From NCBI GenBank assembly GCA_903875225.1, contig CAIQVJ010000088.1, positions 1-64,000 of the forward strand: 64,000 nt of DNA, read 5' to 3'. Below the pieces are notes generated by a model. The model was not told where the DNA came from. It saw nothing but the letters and a program-made list of their open reading frames with translations, and searched no databases. Both the position numbers and the translations under genes were made by a program. Of this stretch, positions 8,956 through 17,627 are shown piece after piece. The DNA comes from an uncultured Pseudomonadota bacterium (lineage in GTDB: Bacteria; Myxococcota_A; UBA796; SXON01). Position 1 is the first letter of the stretch; each line of letters begins with the position of its first letter.

Positions 8956-10298
8956 CTCGTTGGCTCTCTTCGATCTGGCAGATGCCGGATCTCCGGAGCC
9001 GCGTCCTCTTCACGCTGGGGATGCTCGCCGTTTTTCGGCTCGGGGTACACATCCCGGCGCCCGGCGTAGACCGGCTGGCGCTGGCTGAGTGGGTCAAGAG
9101 CGGCTCGAACACGATGTTCGGGTTGTACGACATGTTCAGCGGCGGCGCGCTGCAGCAGTTCAGCGTGTTCGTGCTCGGCGTCACGCCGTACATCACCGCC
9201 AGCATCCTGGTGCAGATCCTCACCGTGGTGGTGCCCTCGCTCGAGCGACTTTCGAAAGAGGGGCAGCAGGGTAGGAACACCATCACGCAGTACACGCGCT
9301 ACGCGACGATCGTCATCGCGCTCGTGCAGGCGACCGTGATGGCCACCGCGCTCGAAAGCATGAAGACTGGCGCAGGGCATGACATCGTCATCAACCCCGG
9401 CTACCAGTTCAGGGCCATCACCGCGATTACCATGACCGCGGGAAGCTGCTTTGTGATGTGGCTCGGAGAGCAGATCTCAGAGCGCGGTATCGGAAACGGG
9501 TCGAGCCTCATCATCACCGCGGGCATCATGTCCCGATTCCCGAGCGGCATCCGGTCCGTCTACGACAAGGTCTCTCTTGGGGAGCTGTCGCTCCTGCAGT
9601 GCGTCCTGCTCGTTGCCATGATGCTGGTGGTCATCGGCTTGATCGTCTGGATTGAACGCGCCCAGGTGCGGATTCCGATCCAGTACGCCAAGCGGGTGTC
9701 GGGGCGTCGTGTGTATGCGGGAAACAACCACCTGCCGCTGAAGATCAACACCACGGGCGTCATTCCGCCGATCTTCGCGTCCTCGGTCCTCGCCTTCCCG
9801 GCCACCGCCGCGCAGCTGTTTCCCTACCCGGCCGTGCAGGCCTTCGCCTCGGCGATGAGCCCCGGCGCCTGGCTGTACGACTACTTCTACATCGCGCTGA
9901 TCGTCTTCTTCTCGTACTTCTACACGGCCTTGATGTTCAACCCCGTGGACGTCGCCGACAACCTGAAGAAGAGCCAGGCCTACATTCCGGGCATCCGCCC
10001 CGGGAAGCAGACGGCCGAGCATATCGATGCGCTCCTGAACAAGCTGACCGGCGCTGGCGCGTTGTACCTCGCCGGGGTCTGCATCCTGCCCACGCTCCTG
10101 ATCGCGGAATACGGCATTCCGTTTGCCTTCGGCGGCACGAGCCTGCTCATCGTCGTCGGCGTCAGCCTCGACACCGTGGCGCAGGTCGAGGCCCAGCTGC
10201 TGACCCGTCACTACGACGGGCTGCAGGGCCCGTCAGGCGGGGGCGTGCTCAAGGGCCGTCGCCAGTTGCTGATTGGCGCGGCCGGTCAAGCCACGTAG
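8952..10298 (+). CDS. secY: Protein translocase subunit SecY
   Basis: The GTG start at 8952 overlaps the rplO stop. The 448-residue inner-membrane protein shows about ten hydrophobic segments and SecY signatures: FRLGVHIPAPGVD in the first helix region, the plug region MFSGGALQQFSVFVLGVTPY, and GQQGRNTITQYTRY. It forms the Sec channel with SecE and SecG, which are not in this window. Confidence 0.97.
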   Translation: MTRWLSSIWQMPDLRSRVLFTLGMLAVFRLGVHIPAPGVDRLALAEWVKSGSNTMFGLYDMFSGGALQQFSVFVLGVTPYITASILVQILTVVVPSLERLSKEGQQGRNTITQYTRYATIVIALVQATVMATALESMKTGAGHDIVINPGYQFRAITAITMTAGSCFVMWLGEQISERGIGNGSSLIITAGIMSRFPSGIRSVYDKVSLGELSLLQCVLLVAMMLVVIGLIVWIERAQVRIPIQYAKRVSGRRVYAGNNHLPLKINTTGVIPPIFASSVLAFPATAAQLFPYPAVQAFASAMSPGAWLYDYFYIALIVFFSYFYTALMFNPVDVADNLKKSQAYIPGIRPGKQTAEHIDALLNKLTGAGALYLAGVCILPTLLIAEYGIPFAFGGTSLLIVVGVSLDTVAQVEAQLLTRHYDGLQGPSGGGVLKGRRQLLIGAAGQAT

Positions 10299-10307
10299 GG
10301 AGTCTTG

Positions 10308-10949
10308 ATGAACGTTCTCCTTTTTGGGCCCCCGGGCTCTGGCAAGGGCACACAGGCGAAGGACCTGGCGGAGCGCCTGGGCGTGCCGCACGTGGCCACC
10401 GGTGACATCTTCCGCAAGAACCTGCGCGAGGGGACCGCCCTCGGACAGCTGGCGAACTCCTTCATGAAGGTGGGCGCGCTGGTGCCCGACTCTGTGACCT
10501 GCGACATCGTCGCGGACCGGTTGATGCAGCCCGATGCGCTCGACGGCGTCCTGCTCGATGGCTTTCCCCGGTCTGTGCCCCAGGCTGAGTGGCTGCTCGG
10601 CTGGCTGGCGAGCAACGGGCGTCGGGCCGACGCGGTCATCAGCCTCGAGGTGCCCGAGGCGGCAATCCTCGAACGCATCACGGGACGCCGGACGTGCTCC
10701 CAGTGCGGCGCGACCTACCATGTGGTCTACAACCCCCCAGGGGCCACTTGCGCAAAGTGCGGGTCGAACGAGATCGTGCAGCGCAAGGATGACTCGGCCG
10801 AGGTGGTTCAGGGCCGGCTGACGGCCTACGCGCGCGAGACCGCGGCGGTGCTCCCGCTGCTGCGCAAATCGGTCGCGACCCACGACCTCGATGGCACGGG
10901 GGAAATCGCAGCCGTGAAGGCGCGGATCTTCGCCGCGTTGAAGCTGTAG
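10308..10949 (+). CDS. adk: Adenylate kinase, zinc-lid type
   Basis: ATG 10308 gives a 213-residue long-form adenylate kinase. It has the P-loop GPPGSGKG at residues 7-14, LDGFPRS, and a LID domain with two Cys pairs (CSQC and CAKC) that should bind zinc. It interconverts ATP, AMP and ADP. The secY-adk-map order is standard. The in-frame TTG three bases upstream is unlikely to be the start. Confidence 0.96.
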   Translation: MNVLLFGPPGSGKGTQAKDLAERLGVPHVATGDIFRKNLREGTALGQLANSFMKVGALVPDSVTCDIVADRLMQPDALDGVLLDGFPRSVPQAEWLLGWLASNGRRADAVISLEVPEAAILERITGRRTCSQCGATYHVVYNPPGATCAKCGSNEIVQRKDDSAEVVQGRLTAYARETAAVLPLLRKSVATHDLDGTGEIAAVKARIFAALKL

Positions 10950-10952
10950 GGT

Positions 10953-11255
10953 TTGGCACGCGTTCGGAGTCGGGGAGCTGGCACGTCCGTAGGTCCTGCG
11001 GCGGAGCGCGACCCCGCGCGCCTGCGGGGTGACGCGCGCGACGATCTCCTGCTGGCAGAGCAGCTTCGGGTGACCTTCCGCGGTGCCGCCCGTCAGCTCG
11101 ACCGCTCGAGTCGTCAGCTCGAGGCACAGGTCGAGGAGCTTCGTCGCCAGAAGGACGAGTACATCCGGCTGGCCGACGACGCCGAGGGTCGGCTTGGCGA
11201 TCTCGCTCTCGAGGTCAGCCAGGCAGACGCCAAGCCCCCCGAGTTCTCCGCATGA
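10953..11255 (+). CDS. Small coiled-coil protein between adk and map
   Basis: I do not recognise a family. The 100-residue frame starts TTG 10953, three bases after adk, and its stop overlaps the map ATG (ATGA, 11252-11255), which supports real, coupled translation. The first 35 residues are Arg/Ala-rich. Residues about 50-90 form a clear amphipathic heptad pattern (RQLEAQVEELRRQKDEYIRL, then ADDAEGRLGDLALE) with no membrane segment or Cys. A later internal start near residue 30 is possible. This spot has no gene in the canonical spc order, so a ribosome- or Sec-linked role is only a guess. Confidence 0.6.
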   Translation: MARVRSRGAGTSVGPAAERDPARLRGDARDDLLLAEQLRVTFRGAARQLDRSSRQLEAQVEELRRQKDEYIRLADDAEGRLGDLALEVSQADAKPPEFSA

Positions 11256-12043
11256 TCGCTGTCCGGGAAGGCTGGGAGCTCGACGTGATGCGTTCGGCGG
11301 GCCGGAAGCTCGCCGAGGTCGTGGAGCGCGTGCGCGAGGTCCTGGCCGTAGGCATGACCACGAAGGAGATCGACCAGGTCACCGAGGCGGCGATCCTGGC
11401 GGTCGGCGCGCGCCCCGCGTTCAAGGGCTACAAGCCCGGCAAGGTTCCGTACCCGGCATCCATCTGCATCTCGGTGAACGAGCAGGTGGTGCATGGGGTT
11501 CCGGGCAAGCGCAGGATCCGGGAGGGCGACCTCGTCAGCCTCGATTTCGGGCTCGTGTACGGCGGGTACTATGCAGACACGGCCTTCACCGTGCTGATCC
11601 CGCCGGGCGATCCCCTCGATCAGGCGTTGCTCGATGGCACTCGGGACGCGCTCTTCCTCGGCATCGCGCAGGCTCGGAGCGGCAAGCGGGTGGGCGACAT
11701 CGGATCCGCAGTCGAATCCTACGTCACCCCCCTCGGCTTCGGGGTGGTGACGGACATGGTCGGCCACGGCATCGGTCGCAGGTTGCACGAGGAGCCCAGC
11801 GTGCCGAACTACGGCAAGCGCAATACCGGCCCTCCTCTCGTTCCAGGCATGGTCATCGCCATCGAGCCGATGATCACCCGGGGCGGCGGCGCGATCAAAA
11901 CGCTGGCCGATCACTGGACAGTGGTGACCAGCGATGGTAGCCGCTCGGCTCACTTCGAACACACAGTAGCGATCACCCCCAGGGGCCCCGAGATCCTGAC
12001 AACCCTCGATCCCGTGCCCCTCCCCCAGCCCACCATCCGTTGA
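11252..12043 (+). CDS. map: Type I methionine aminopeptidase
   Basis: The enzyme removes the initiator Met from new proteins. The 263-residue sequence has all five metal ligands in order: Asp in SLDFG, Asp in YYADTAFT, His in GHGIGR, Glu in AIEPM and Glu in FEHTVAIT. No N-terminal zinc-finger extension is present. It overlaps the coiled-coil gene by four bases. In the usual order infA would follow, but only 28 bases separate map from rpmJ. Confidence 0.96.
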   Translation: MIAVREGWELDVMRSAGRKLAEVVERVREVLAVGMTTKEIDQVTEAAILAVGARPAFKGYKPGKVPYPASICISVNEQVVHGVPGKRRIREGDLVSLDFGLVYGGYYADTAFTVLIPPGDPLDQALLDGTRDALFLGIAQARSGKRVGDIGSAVESYVTPLGFGVVTDMVGHGIGRRLHEEPSVPNYGKRNTGPPLVPGMVIAIEPMITRGGGAIKTLADHWTVVTSDGSRSAHFEHTVAITPRGPEILTTLDPVPLPQPTIR

Positions 12044-12071
12044 ACCGGCTCACGCCGGCGAGGAGTTCATC

Positions 12072-12185
12072 ATGAAAGTCAAGGCCTCAGTGAAGGTCAT
12101 CTGTGACAAGTGCAGCGTCGTCCGACGTCGCGGCGTAGTCCGCATCATCTGCACCAACGTGAAACACAAGCAGCGTCAGGGCTAG
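12072..12185 (+). CDS. rpmJ: 50S ribosomal protein L36, zinc form
   Basis: A 37-codon frame starts ATG 12072 after AGGAG at 12060-12064 and stops TAG 12183-12185. It reads [20 protein letters not shown] and continues to [11 protein letters not shown]. Cys11, Cys14, Cys27 and His32 form the zinc-binding set of the C+ form of L36. It precedes rpsM by nine bases, as in most alpha operons. Confidence 0.95.
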   Translation: MKVKASVKVICDKCSVVRRRGVVRIICTNVKHKQRQG

Positions 12186-12194
12186 GAGAAACAC

Positions 12195-12560
12195 ATGGCA
12201 CGTATTGAAGGCGTAGACCTTCCCCGCAACAAGCGCATCGACATCGCGCTCGGCTACCTTTACGGCATCGGCCGCAAGAACGCAGTCGACGTTCTCGCGA
12301 AGGCCCAGGTGGATGGCAGCATCCGCACCCAGGACCTCGCCGACACCGACATCGCCCGCATCCGTGACGTGCTCCAGCGCGAATACCGGGTCGAGGGCGA
12401 GCTCCGCAAGGAGGTCGCGATGAACATCAAGCGCCTCATCGATCTCGGCACCTACCGCGGTAGCCGCCACAAGCGTGGCCTCCCCGTGCGCGGGCAGCGC
12501 ACCCACACCAACGCCCGGACCCGCAAGGGCCCCCGTCGCGCCGTCGCGAAGAAGAAGTAG
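12195..12560 (+). CDS. rpsM: 30S ribosomal protein S13
   Basis: The 121-residue S13 starts [20 protein letters not shown] and has [19 protein letters not shown], which contacts rRNA and the P-site tRNA. It ends in a basic tail ([12 protein letters not shown]). The order rpmJ-rpsM-rpsK is standard. Confidence 0.97.
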   Translation: MARIEGVDLPRNKRIDIALGYLYGIGRKNAVDVLAKAQVDGSIRTQDLADTDIARIRDVLQREYRVEGELRKEVAMNIKRLIDLGTYRGSRHKRGLPVRGQRTHTNARTRKGPRRAVAKKK

Positions 12561-12569
12561 GGAGAAACC

Positions 12570-12974
12570 ATGGCAACCGCAGCAGCATCCGAAAAGAAGA
12601 AGAAGGGCCCGAAGCGCGTCAAGAAGAACGTGCCCCACGGCGTCGTGCACATCCAGAGCACGTTCAACAACACCATCGTCACCGTGACCGACGCGGCGGG
12701 CAACACCGTCTCCTGGTCCTCGGCCGGCGTGAAGGGCTTCAAGGGCTCCCGCAAGAGCACGCCCTTCGCCGCTCAGCTCGTGGCCGAAGACGCCGCGCGC
12801 AAGGCCGTCGAGAACGGCATGAAGACGGCGGGTGTCGTCATCAAGGGCCCCGGGTCCGGTCGGGAAAGCGCTCTCCGCGCCATCCAGAACGCCGGCCTCC
12901 GCGTGACCATGATCACCGACGTCACCCCGATCCCCCACAACGGCTGCCGCCCTCCCAAGCGCCGCCGCGTGTGA
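12570..12974 (+). CDS. rpsK: 30S ribosomal protein S11
   Basis: The 134-residue S11 has a basic Lys-rich start, the core [19 protein letters not shown], and the C-terminal signature [18 protein letters not shown]. The next gene should be rpsD, but a 198-base non-coding gap leads straight to rpoA. Confidence 0.97.
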   Translation: MATAAASEKKKKGPKRVKKNVPHGVVHIQSTFNNTIVTVTDAAGNTVSWSSAGVKGFKGSRKSTPFAAQLVAEDAARKAVENGMKTAGVVIKGPGSGRESALRAIQNAGLRVTMITDVTPIPHNGCRPPKRRRV

Positions 12975-13172
12975 TCCGCTCGGGCGGCCCCTGGTCGCCC
13001 GGGCTCTCCTTTCCGGGTCGTTTCGGCCCGGATTTCCCCCCCCCGGGCCACTCGGCCCACCCCTTTGGCTTAGCCAGCCTCCGAAGCGTTGCTTTGGAAG
13101 GGGTTTATTCGATCGGGCGTTCTTGCTTTCGTTGGCCACGCATACGCACGCAGCCCGTTTCGGAGCCTTTCC
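12975..13172 (+). other. rpsK-rpoA gap at the usual site of rpsD; contains hairpins
   Basis: These 198 bases hold no S4-like frame. The first half is extremely C/G-rich, with CCCGGG-type inverted repeats. A hairpin CCGAAGC-GTT-GCTTTGG at 13081-13097 (one G-U pair) is followed by GGGTTTATT, which could act as an attenuator or weak terminator. An A/T-richer stretch before the rpoA start may hold a promoter. The regulatory reading is inference. Confidence 0.4.
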
Positions 13173-14177
13173 ATGAACGAAACCTACTACAGCAACTGGC
13201 GTTCCCTCCACAAGCCCCGCGGACTCGAGGTCGACGGTCATCCGACCAACACCTACGGCAAGTTCGTCGTCAAGCCGCTCGAGCGCGGGTTCGGCACCAC
13301 CCTCGGCAACTCGCTTCGTCGCGTTCTGCTGTCCAGCCTCCAGGGCGCGGCAGTCACCAACGTGAAGATCGAAGGCGTGCTGCATGAGTTCACGTCGATC
13401 CCCGGCGTGATCGAGGACGTCACCGAGATCGTCCTGAACATCAAGGGCCTGCTCATCCAGACCGAGCGCACCGAGTCCTTCACCGGCACGGTGGACGTGG
13501 ACGGCGTTCCCGGCCAGACGCGCATCGTGCGCGCGTCCGACATCCGCTTCAGCGGCGCCGCCAAGCTCCTCAACCCCGACCACGTGATCTGCACGATCAC
13601 GGGCCAGGGCCGGTTCATGGCCGAGCTCACCGTGGGCATGGGCAAGGGCTACGTTCCTGCTGACAAGACGAAGAACGCCGAGCGCCCCATCGGGACCATC
13701 CCGGTGGACGCGAGCCACTCGCCGATCCGTCGCGTCCGGTTCACGGTCACCAATGCCCGCGTCGGCAACCGCACCGACTACGACAAGCTCGCCCTCGAGA
13801 TCTGGACCAACGGCAGCGTCAACCCCCGTGACGCGCTGGCGTTCGCCGCCAAGATCCTCAAGGAGCAGCTGCAGGTCTTCATCAACTTCCAGGAAGTCGA
13901 CGAGCCCAACATGGGCAGCGAGTCGAGCGCCGAGGCCAGTTACTCCGAAGCGCTCTACAAGCGCGTCGACGAGCTCAACCTCTCGGTCCGCGCCGCGAAC
14001 TGCCTGCAGAACGCCGGCATCGAGTACATCTGGCAGTTGGTCGAGAAGTCCGAGGCCGAGATGCTCAAGACGAAGAACTTCGGCCGCAAGTCGCTCAACG
14101 AGATCAAGGACCTGCTCACCGAGTACGGCCTTTCGCTGGGCATGAAGCTCACCAATTTCCCCAAGAACCGGGCATAG
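13173..14177 (+). CDS. rpoA: RNA polymerase alpha subunit
   Basis: The open frame runs from 13089, but ATG 13173 gives the normal 334-residue protein ([15 protein letters not shown]). The N-terminal assembly domain shows [20 protein letters not shown] and [16 protein letters not shown]. The C-terminal domain, which binds UP elements and activators, shows [20 protein letters not shown] and [13 protein letters not shown]. Confidence 0.97.
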   Translation: MNETYYSNWRSLHKPRGLEVDGHPTNTYGKFVVKPLERGFGTTLGNSLRRVLLSSLQGAAVTNVKIEGVLHEFTSIPGVIEDVTEIVLNIKGLLIQTERTESFTGTVDVDGVPGQTRIVRASDIRFSGAAKLLNPDHVICTITGQGRFMAELTVGMGKGYVPADKTKNAERPIGTIPVDASHSPIRRVRFTVTNARVGNRTDYDKLALEIWTNGSVNPRDALAFAAKILKEQLQVFINFQEVDEPNMGSESSAEASYSEALYKRVDELNLSVRAANCLQNAGIEYIWQLVEKSEAEMLKTKNFGRKSLNEIKDLLTEYGLSLGMKLTNFPKNRA

Positions 14178-14186
14178 GAAAACACC

Positions 14187-14633
14187 ATGCGTCACCTCAA
14201 CGGCGGCAACAAGCTCAGCCTCGTCTCCTCGCACCGCAACGCGATGCTTCGGAACATGGTCACCTCGCTCCTCGAGCACGGCCGGATCCGCACCACGCAA
14301 GCGCGTGCGAAGGAAGCCCGTCGCATCGCAGACAAGGTCATCACGCTCTCCAAGCGCGTTCCCAACGCCTCGCTCGGCAGCCTCACCGACGATGCGCTGA
14401 AGTCCGCGCTCGCCCGTCGCGTCCACGCCATCCGCCTCGCCGGGCGCTGGGTGAACTCGAAGGACGTGCTGCACACGCTCTTCACCGACTACAGTGACCG
14501 CTACGCCACCCGTCCGGGCGGCTACACCCGGATCCTCAAGCTCGACAAGCGCCCCGGCGATCAAGCCGACATGGTGCTGCTCGAGCTCGTGACCGAGGCG
14601 TGCGTGCCCAAGGTCAAGAACGTCGTCGAGTAG
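14187..14633 (+). CDS. rplQ: 50S ribosomal protein L17
   Basis: The 148-residue L17 starts [20 protein letters not shown] and includes [20 protein letters not shown]. At about 120-150 residues it is of usual length. It is the last gene of the translation superoperon and is followed 22 bases later by a strong terminator. Confidence 0.97.
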   Translation: MRHLNGGNKLSLVSSHRNAMLRNMVTSLLEHGRIRTTQARAKEARRIADKVITLSKRVPNASLGSLTDDALKSALARRVHAIRLAGRWVNSKDVLHTLFTDYSDRYATRPGGYTRILKLDKRPGDQADMVLLELVTEACVPKVKNVVE

Positions 14634-14655
14634 TTCCTGCTCGACCCGCCAGAGG

Positions 14656-14687
14656 CCCCGCCCGGTGAGAACCGGGCGGGGTTTCTC
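14656..14687 (+). terminator. Rho-independent terminator after rplQ
   Basis: A perfect 11-base stem, CCCCGCCCGGT at 14656-14666 with ACCGGGCGGGG at 14671-14681, closes a GAGA loop and is followed by TTTCTC. This is the clearest intrinsic terminator in the window and marks the end of the ribosomal superoperon. Confidence 0.85.
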
Positions 14688-14828
14688 GTATGGGAGGCGG
14701 ACGGGCCGCGAGCGCCGGCAGCGCTTCGCCAAAACGCCGACCAGCTGTCTCGATTCCGATAATTCGCGAGGCCGCTGGCGCGCGGGGTCGCGCGCCGGGG
14801 TACCGTGGCGGCTTTCCCGGGATTCCCA

Positions 14829-16172
14829 ATGTCGATCGGACATGACATGACCGCGGCGCCCATCCGGGTGCCCCACCCCGTGGTCTACACCCTGCTCTAC
14901 ATCCCGTTCGGTGCCTTGTCCGGGTTCGTCGGGGTCGCGCTCACCTTCATGGCCAGCGCGAGCGGCATGTCGGTGGCGGACACGTCGCTGCTGAACGGCG
15001 CAAACCTGCTCACCAGCTGGCTCAAGTGGACCTGGGCCCCGATGGTGGACGTGACCCTCTCTCCCAAGAAGTGGTACGTCTTTGCCACGGCGTGCTCGGC
15101 CGCGGGCGTGTTCGGGATGTCGGCGCTGCCGATGACGCAGGACACACTCCCGCTGCTGCTGGTGATCATCGCGGGCGCGAGCCTGATCAATTCGATCGTC
15201 GGGATGTCGATCGAGGCGATCATGGCCATCACGACGACGCAGGCGGAACAGGGCCGGGTGAGCGCCTGGTTCCAGGCGGGAAACCTGGGTGGTTCCGCGT
15301 TCGGCGGGGCCCTGGGCCTGCTGCTGCTCGAGAAGCTGCCGTCTCCCTGGATGGCGGGTGCCGTGATGGCGGGCGCCTTCATGGCGTGTTGCCTCGCGCT
15401 CAACTGGGTGCCGAACGTGCAGGCGCACAAGCCGGCCGGCGGCGTGTGGGGCGCGACGACGACGGTGGTGCGGGACGTGTGGGCGATGCTCAAGACGCGC
15501 GCCGGTTTCCTCTCTGCGCTCCTGTGCGTGTTGCCCATCGGCACCGGCGCCGCGCAGGGCATCCTCGCGCAGGCGGAGATCGCGAAGTACTGGGGCGCGG
15601 GAGCGACCGAGGTCGGGCTCGTGCAGGGGCTGTTCGCGGGCGTGGTGATGACCGCGGGCTGCTTCGCAGGCGGTTGGCTCTGTGATCGGTTCCACCCCCG
15701 CACTGTCTACGCGGCGATCGGGCTCGCGCTCGCGTTCGTCGCGATCGCGATGGGGCTCTCTCCCGCGACCGTGACGATGTACGTCGTGTGGAACATGATC
15801 TACTCGTTCGGCGTGGGGCTGGCGTACGCCGGATTCACGGCGGTCGTGCTCAACGCCATCGGCAAGGGGTCGGCGGCCACGAAGTACAGCTTCTTCGCCT
15901 CGCTCTCGAACTTCCCGATCTGGTGGCTCGGACTCCTGCTCGGGCGCGTGGCGGACAGCGCGCTCGGCCAGGCCGTCACCCCGGAGGGCGGGGATCACCC
16001 GGTGCCTGCGAGCAGCCTCGACGTCTGGATCGCCAAGGTGGTGGGGCTCTTCCACGCCGCGCCCGGCGCCACGTCGATGCTCTACTGCGAGGCGGTCTTC
16101 GGGGTGATCGCGGTGGTCGGGTTCTCGCTGGTGCTGAACATGCTCGGGAAGGAAGAGCAGGCCGCGACGTAG
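14829..16172 (+). CDS. MFS permease, AmpG/PAT-like
   Basis: The 447-residue protein has about twelve hydrophobic segments and a cytoplasmic loop near its middle (MFS fold). The N-terminal part (ALSGFVGVALTFMASASGMS, then SWLKWTWAPMVD) recalls AmpG-like or acetyl-CoA-transporter-like permeases, so the substrate cannot be named. I chose ATG 14829; the frame also allows GTG 14805 or ATG 14847. It sits 152 bases before the microcompartment operon and could import that pathway's substrate, but it has its own gap on both sides. Confidence 0.75.
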   Translation: MSIGHDMTAAPIRVPHPVVYTLLYIPFGALSGFVGVALTFMASASGMSVADTSLLNGANLLTSWLKWTWAPMVDVTLSPKKWYVFATACSAAGVFGMSALPMTQDTLPLLLVIIAGASLINSIVGMSIEAIMAITTTQAEQGRVSAWFQAGNLGGSAFGGALGLLLLEKLPSPWMAGAVMAGAFMACCLALNWVPNVQAHKPAGGVWGATTTVVRDVWAMLKTRAGFLSALLCVLPIGTGAAQGILAQAEIAKYWGAGATEVGLVQGLFAGVVMTAGCFAGGWLCDRFHPRTVYAAIGLALAFVAIAMGLSPATVTMYVVWNMIYSFGVGLAYAGFTAVVLNAIGKGSAATKYSFFASLSNFPIWWLGLLLGRVADSALGQAVTPEGGDHPVPASSLDVWIAKVVGLFHAAPGATSMLYCEAVFGVIAVVGFSLVLNMLGKEEQAAT

Positions 16173-16293
16173 AGCGCGCCGATGCACAGCGGCGGTCGGC
16201 GGCTACGGGTACCCTCGCCCTCGCCCCGAGAGCCGCCCCAACGAGGCGGAAAACCCCGACGCCCGCCGGAGCCCTCCCGCCCCGCCCCGATCC

Positions 16294-16303
16294 GCGTTAC
16301 CCT
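16294..16303 (+). promoter_or_regulatory. Putative -10 element before the microcompartment operon
   Basis: GCGTTACCCT lies 21 bases before the TTG start of the first BMC gene. Similar GCG-C/T-TA-N-N-T blocks occur 5-30 bases before many lone genes in this window, so I read it as a -10 box. No -35 was identified. Confidence 0.35.
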
Positions 16304-16324
16304 GCGTGGCCGGAGTTTTGAGCC

Positions 16325-16936
16325 TTGTCCATCACGCTGCGCAGCTACGTGTTCCTCGACAGCCTGCAACCGCAGCTTGCTGCGTTTACGGGCACCACCG
16401 CGAAGGGGTTCTTGCCCCTCGCCGGCCAGGCTTCGCTTTGGGTGGAGACCGCCCCGGGCATGATCATCAACCGCGTCACCGACGTCGCGTTGAAAGCGAC
16501 CAGCGCCGTCCCCGCGGTGCAGGTCGTCGAGCGTGCCTTCGGGCTGCTCGAGCTGCACCACGACGAGAAGGGCGAGGTGCATGCCGCTGGCGACGCCGTC
16601 TGCACCTTCATCGGCGTAGACGCGAAGGACGCCACGAAGCCCAAGGTCACGTCGAACCAGATCATCCGCGCGGTGGAGCCGTACCAGGCGCAGCTGATCA
16701 ACCGCAACCGGTCGGGCAACATGCTCATCCCCGGCCAGAGCCTGTTCATCCTCGAGACCGAGCCGGCCGCCTGGATCGTGCTCGCCGCGAACGAGGCCGA
16801 GAAGGCCGCGAACGTGAGCCTCGTGAACCTCCAGCCCTACGGCGCCTTCGGTCGCCTGTGGATGAGCGGGTCCGAGGCCGAGATCGACAGCGCCGCCGCT
16901 GCTGCGATCGCCGCCATCGAAGCCATCGGTCGATAA
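16325..16936 (+). CDS. BMC-T shell protein (tandem BMC domain), double-stacking type
   Basis: The start is TTG 16325 after GGAG at 16312-16315. The 203 residues hold two BMC domains that form a trimeric pseudohexamer facet of the shell. The second domain shows [20 protein letters not shown] and a final Ala-rich helix. The opening ([20 protein letters not shown]) closely resembles a Haliangium ochraceum BMC-T that forms stacked, gated trimers, as I remember it. It is the first gene of the BMC operon, 37 bases before BMC-H. Confidence 0.88.
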   Translation: MSITLRSYVFLDSLQPQLAAFTGTTAKGFLPLAGQASLWVETAPGMIINRVTDVALKATSAVPAVQVVERAFGLLELHHDEKGEVHAAGDAVCTFIGVDAKDATKPKVTSNQIIRAVEPYQAQLINRNRSGNMLIPGQSLFILETEPAAWIVLAANEAEKAANVSLVNLQPYGAFGRLWMSGSEAEIDSAAAAAIAAIEAIGR

Positions 16937-16973
16937 TCGTCGTTTCAACCTTCAACGTTAGGAGTCTGCAAAT

Positions 16974-17264
16974 ATGTCTGACGCACTGGGAATGATTGAG
17001 TGCAAGGGTTTCGTCGCCATGGTCCAGGCGAGCGATGCGATGGTCAAGGCCGCGCGCGTCGAGCTCGTCGGGTACGAGAAGACGGGCGGCGGCTACGTCA
17101 CCGCGATCGTGCGTGGCGACGTCGCAGCCGTGAAGGCGGCGACCGAGGCGGGCGCTCGTGAGGCCCAGCGCGTCGGTGAGCTCGTGAGCGTGCACATCAT
17201 CCCGCGTCCGCACGAGAACGTGGACGCCGTGCTCCCGCTCGGTCGCAAGCCGGTCGGCAAGTAG
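16974..17264 (+). CDS. BMC-H hexameric shell protein
   Basis: This 96-residue single BMC-domain protein forms the main hexamer tiles of the shell. It shows the family core: [40 protein letters not shown] and [12 protein letters not shown], then the [12 protein letters not shown]-terminus. It is nearly identical along its length to the Haliangium BMC-H as I remember it. It is the only BMC-H in the window, so it should make up most of the facets. Confidence 0.96.
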   Translation: MSDALGMIECKGFVAMVQASDAMVKAARVELVGYEKTGGGYVTAIVRGDVAAVKAATEAGAREAQRVGELVSVHIIPRPHENVDAVLPLGRKPVGK

Positions 17265-17291
17265 CTCGGCTCGCGCCGCGAAGGAGGCCCC

Positions 17292-17624
17292 GTGAAGCTC
17301 GGAAAGGTCGTCGGCACCGTCGTTGCGTCACGCAAGGACGAGAAGCTCGAGGGACTGCGCCTGTACATGGTGCAGGACCTGTCTCTCGCCCATTCCGGGA
17401 AGGGCGCTGACTCCGCCTGGAAGACCGCCTCGAAGGACGCGTTCGTGGTCGCAGTGGACTCCTGCGGTGCAGGTGTGGGGGAGACCGTGCTCTATGCGTC
17501 GGGCTCCTCTGCACGTCAGACCCGGCAGACCGATGGTCGGCCGGTGGACGCCGTGATCATGGCGATCGTGGACACTATCGACGTCTCCGGCTCCGTCGCC
17601 TACGACAAGTCGAAGGACGACTAG
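17292..17624 (+). CDS. BMC-P pentameric vertex protein (EutN/CcmL family), first copy
   Basis: GTG 17292 follows AAGGAGG at 17281-17287. The 110-residue product starts MKLGKVVGTVVASRKDEKLE, the EutN/CcmL pattern, and ends VDAVIMAIVDTIDVSG plus a charged tail. Pentamers of this family cap the twelve vertices. It has an insertion (GKGADSAWKTASKD) relative to the two other BMC-P proteins here and ends three bases before the aldehyde dehydrogenase. Confidence 0.9.
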   Translation: MKLGKVVGTVVASRKDEKLEGLRLYMVQDLSLAHSGKGADSAWKTASKDAFVVAVDSCGAGVGETVLYASGSSARQTRQTDGRPVDAVIMAIVDTIDVSGSVAYDKSKDD

Positions 17625-17627
17625 CCC

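Noticed and set aside
12044..12071. A hidden infA between map and rpmJ
   Set aside because: The gap is only 28 bases; IF1 needs about 72 codons.
12087..16187. A 1366-codon open frame on the minus strand
   Set aside because: It lies antisense to rpsM, rpsK, rpoA, rplQ and the MFS gene, has low-complexity Arg/Asp/Val composition and no recognisable domain. High GC content opens such shadow frames.
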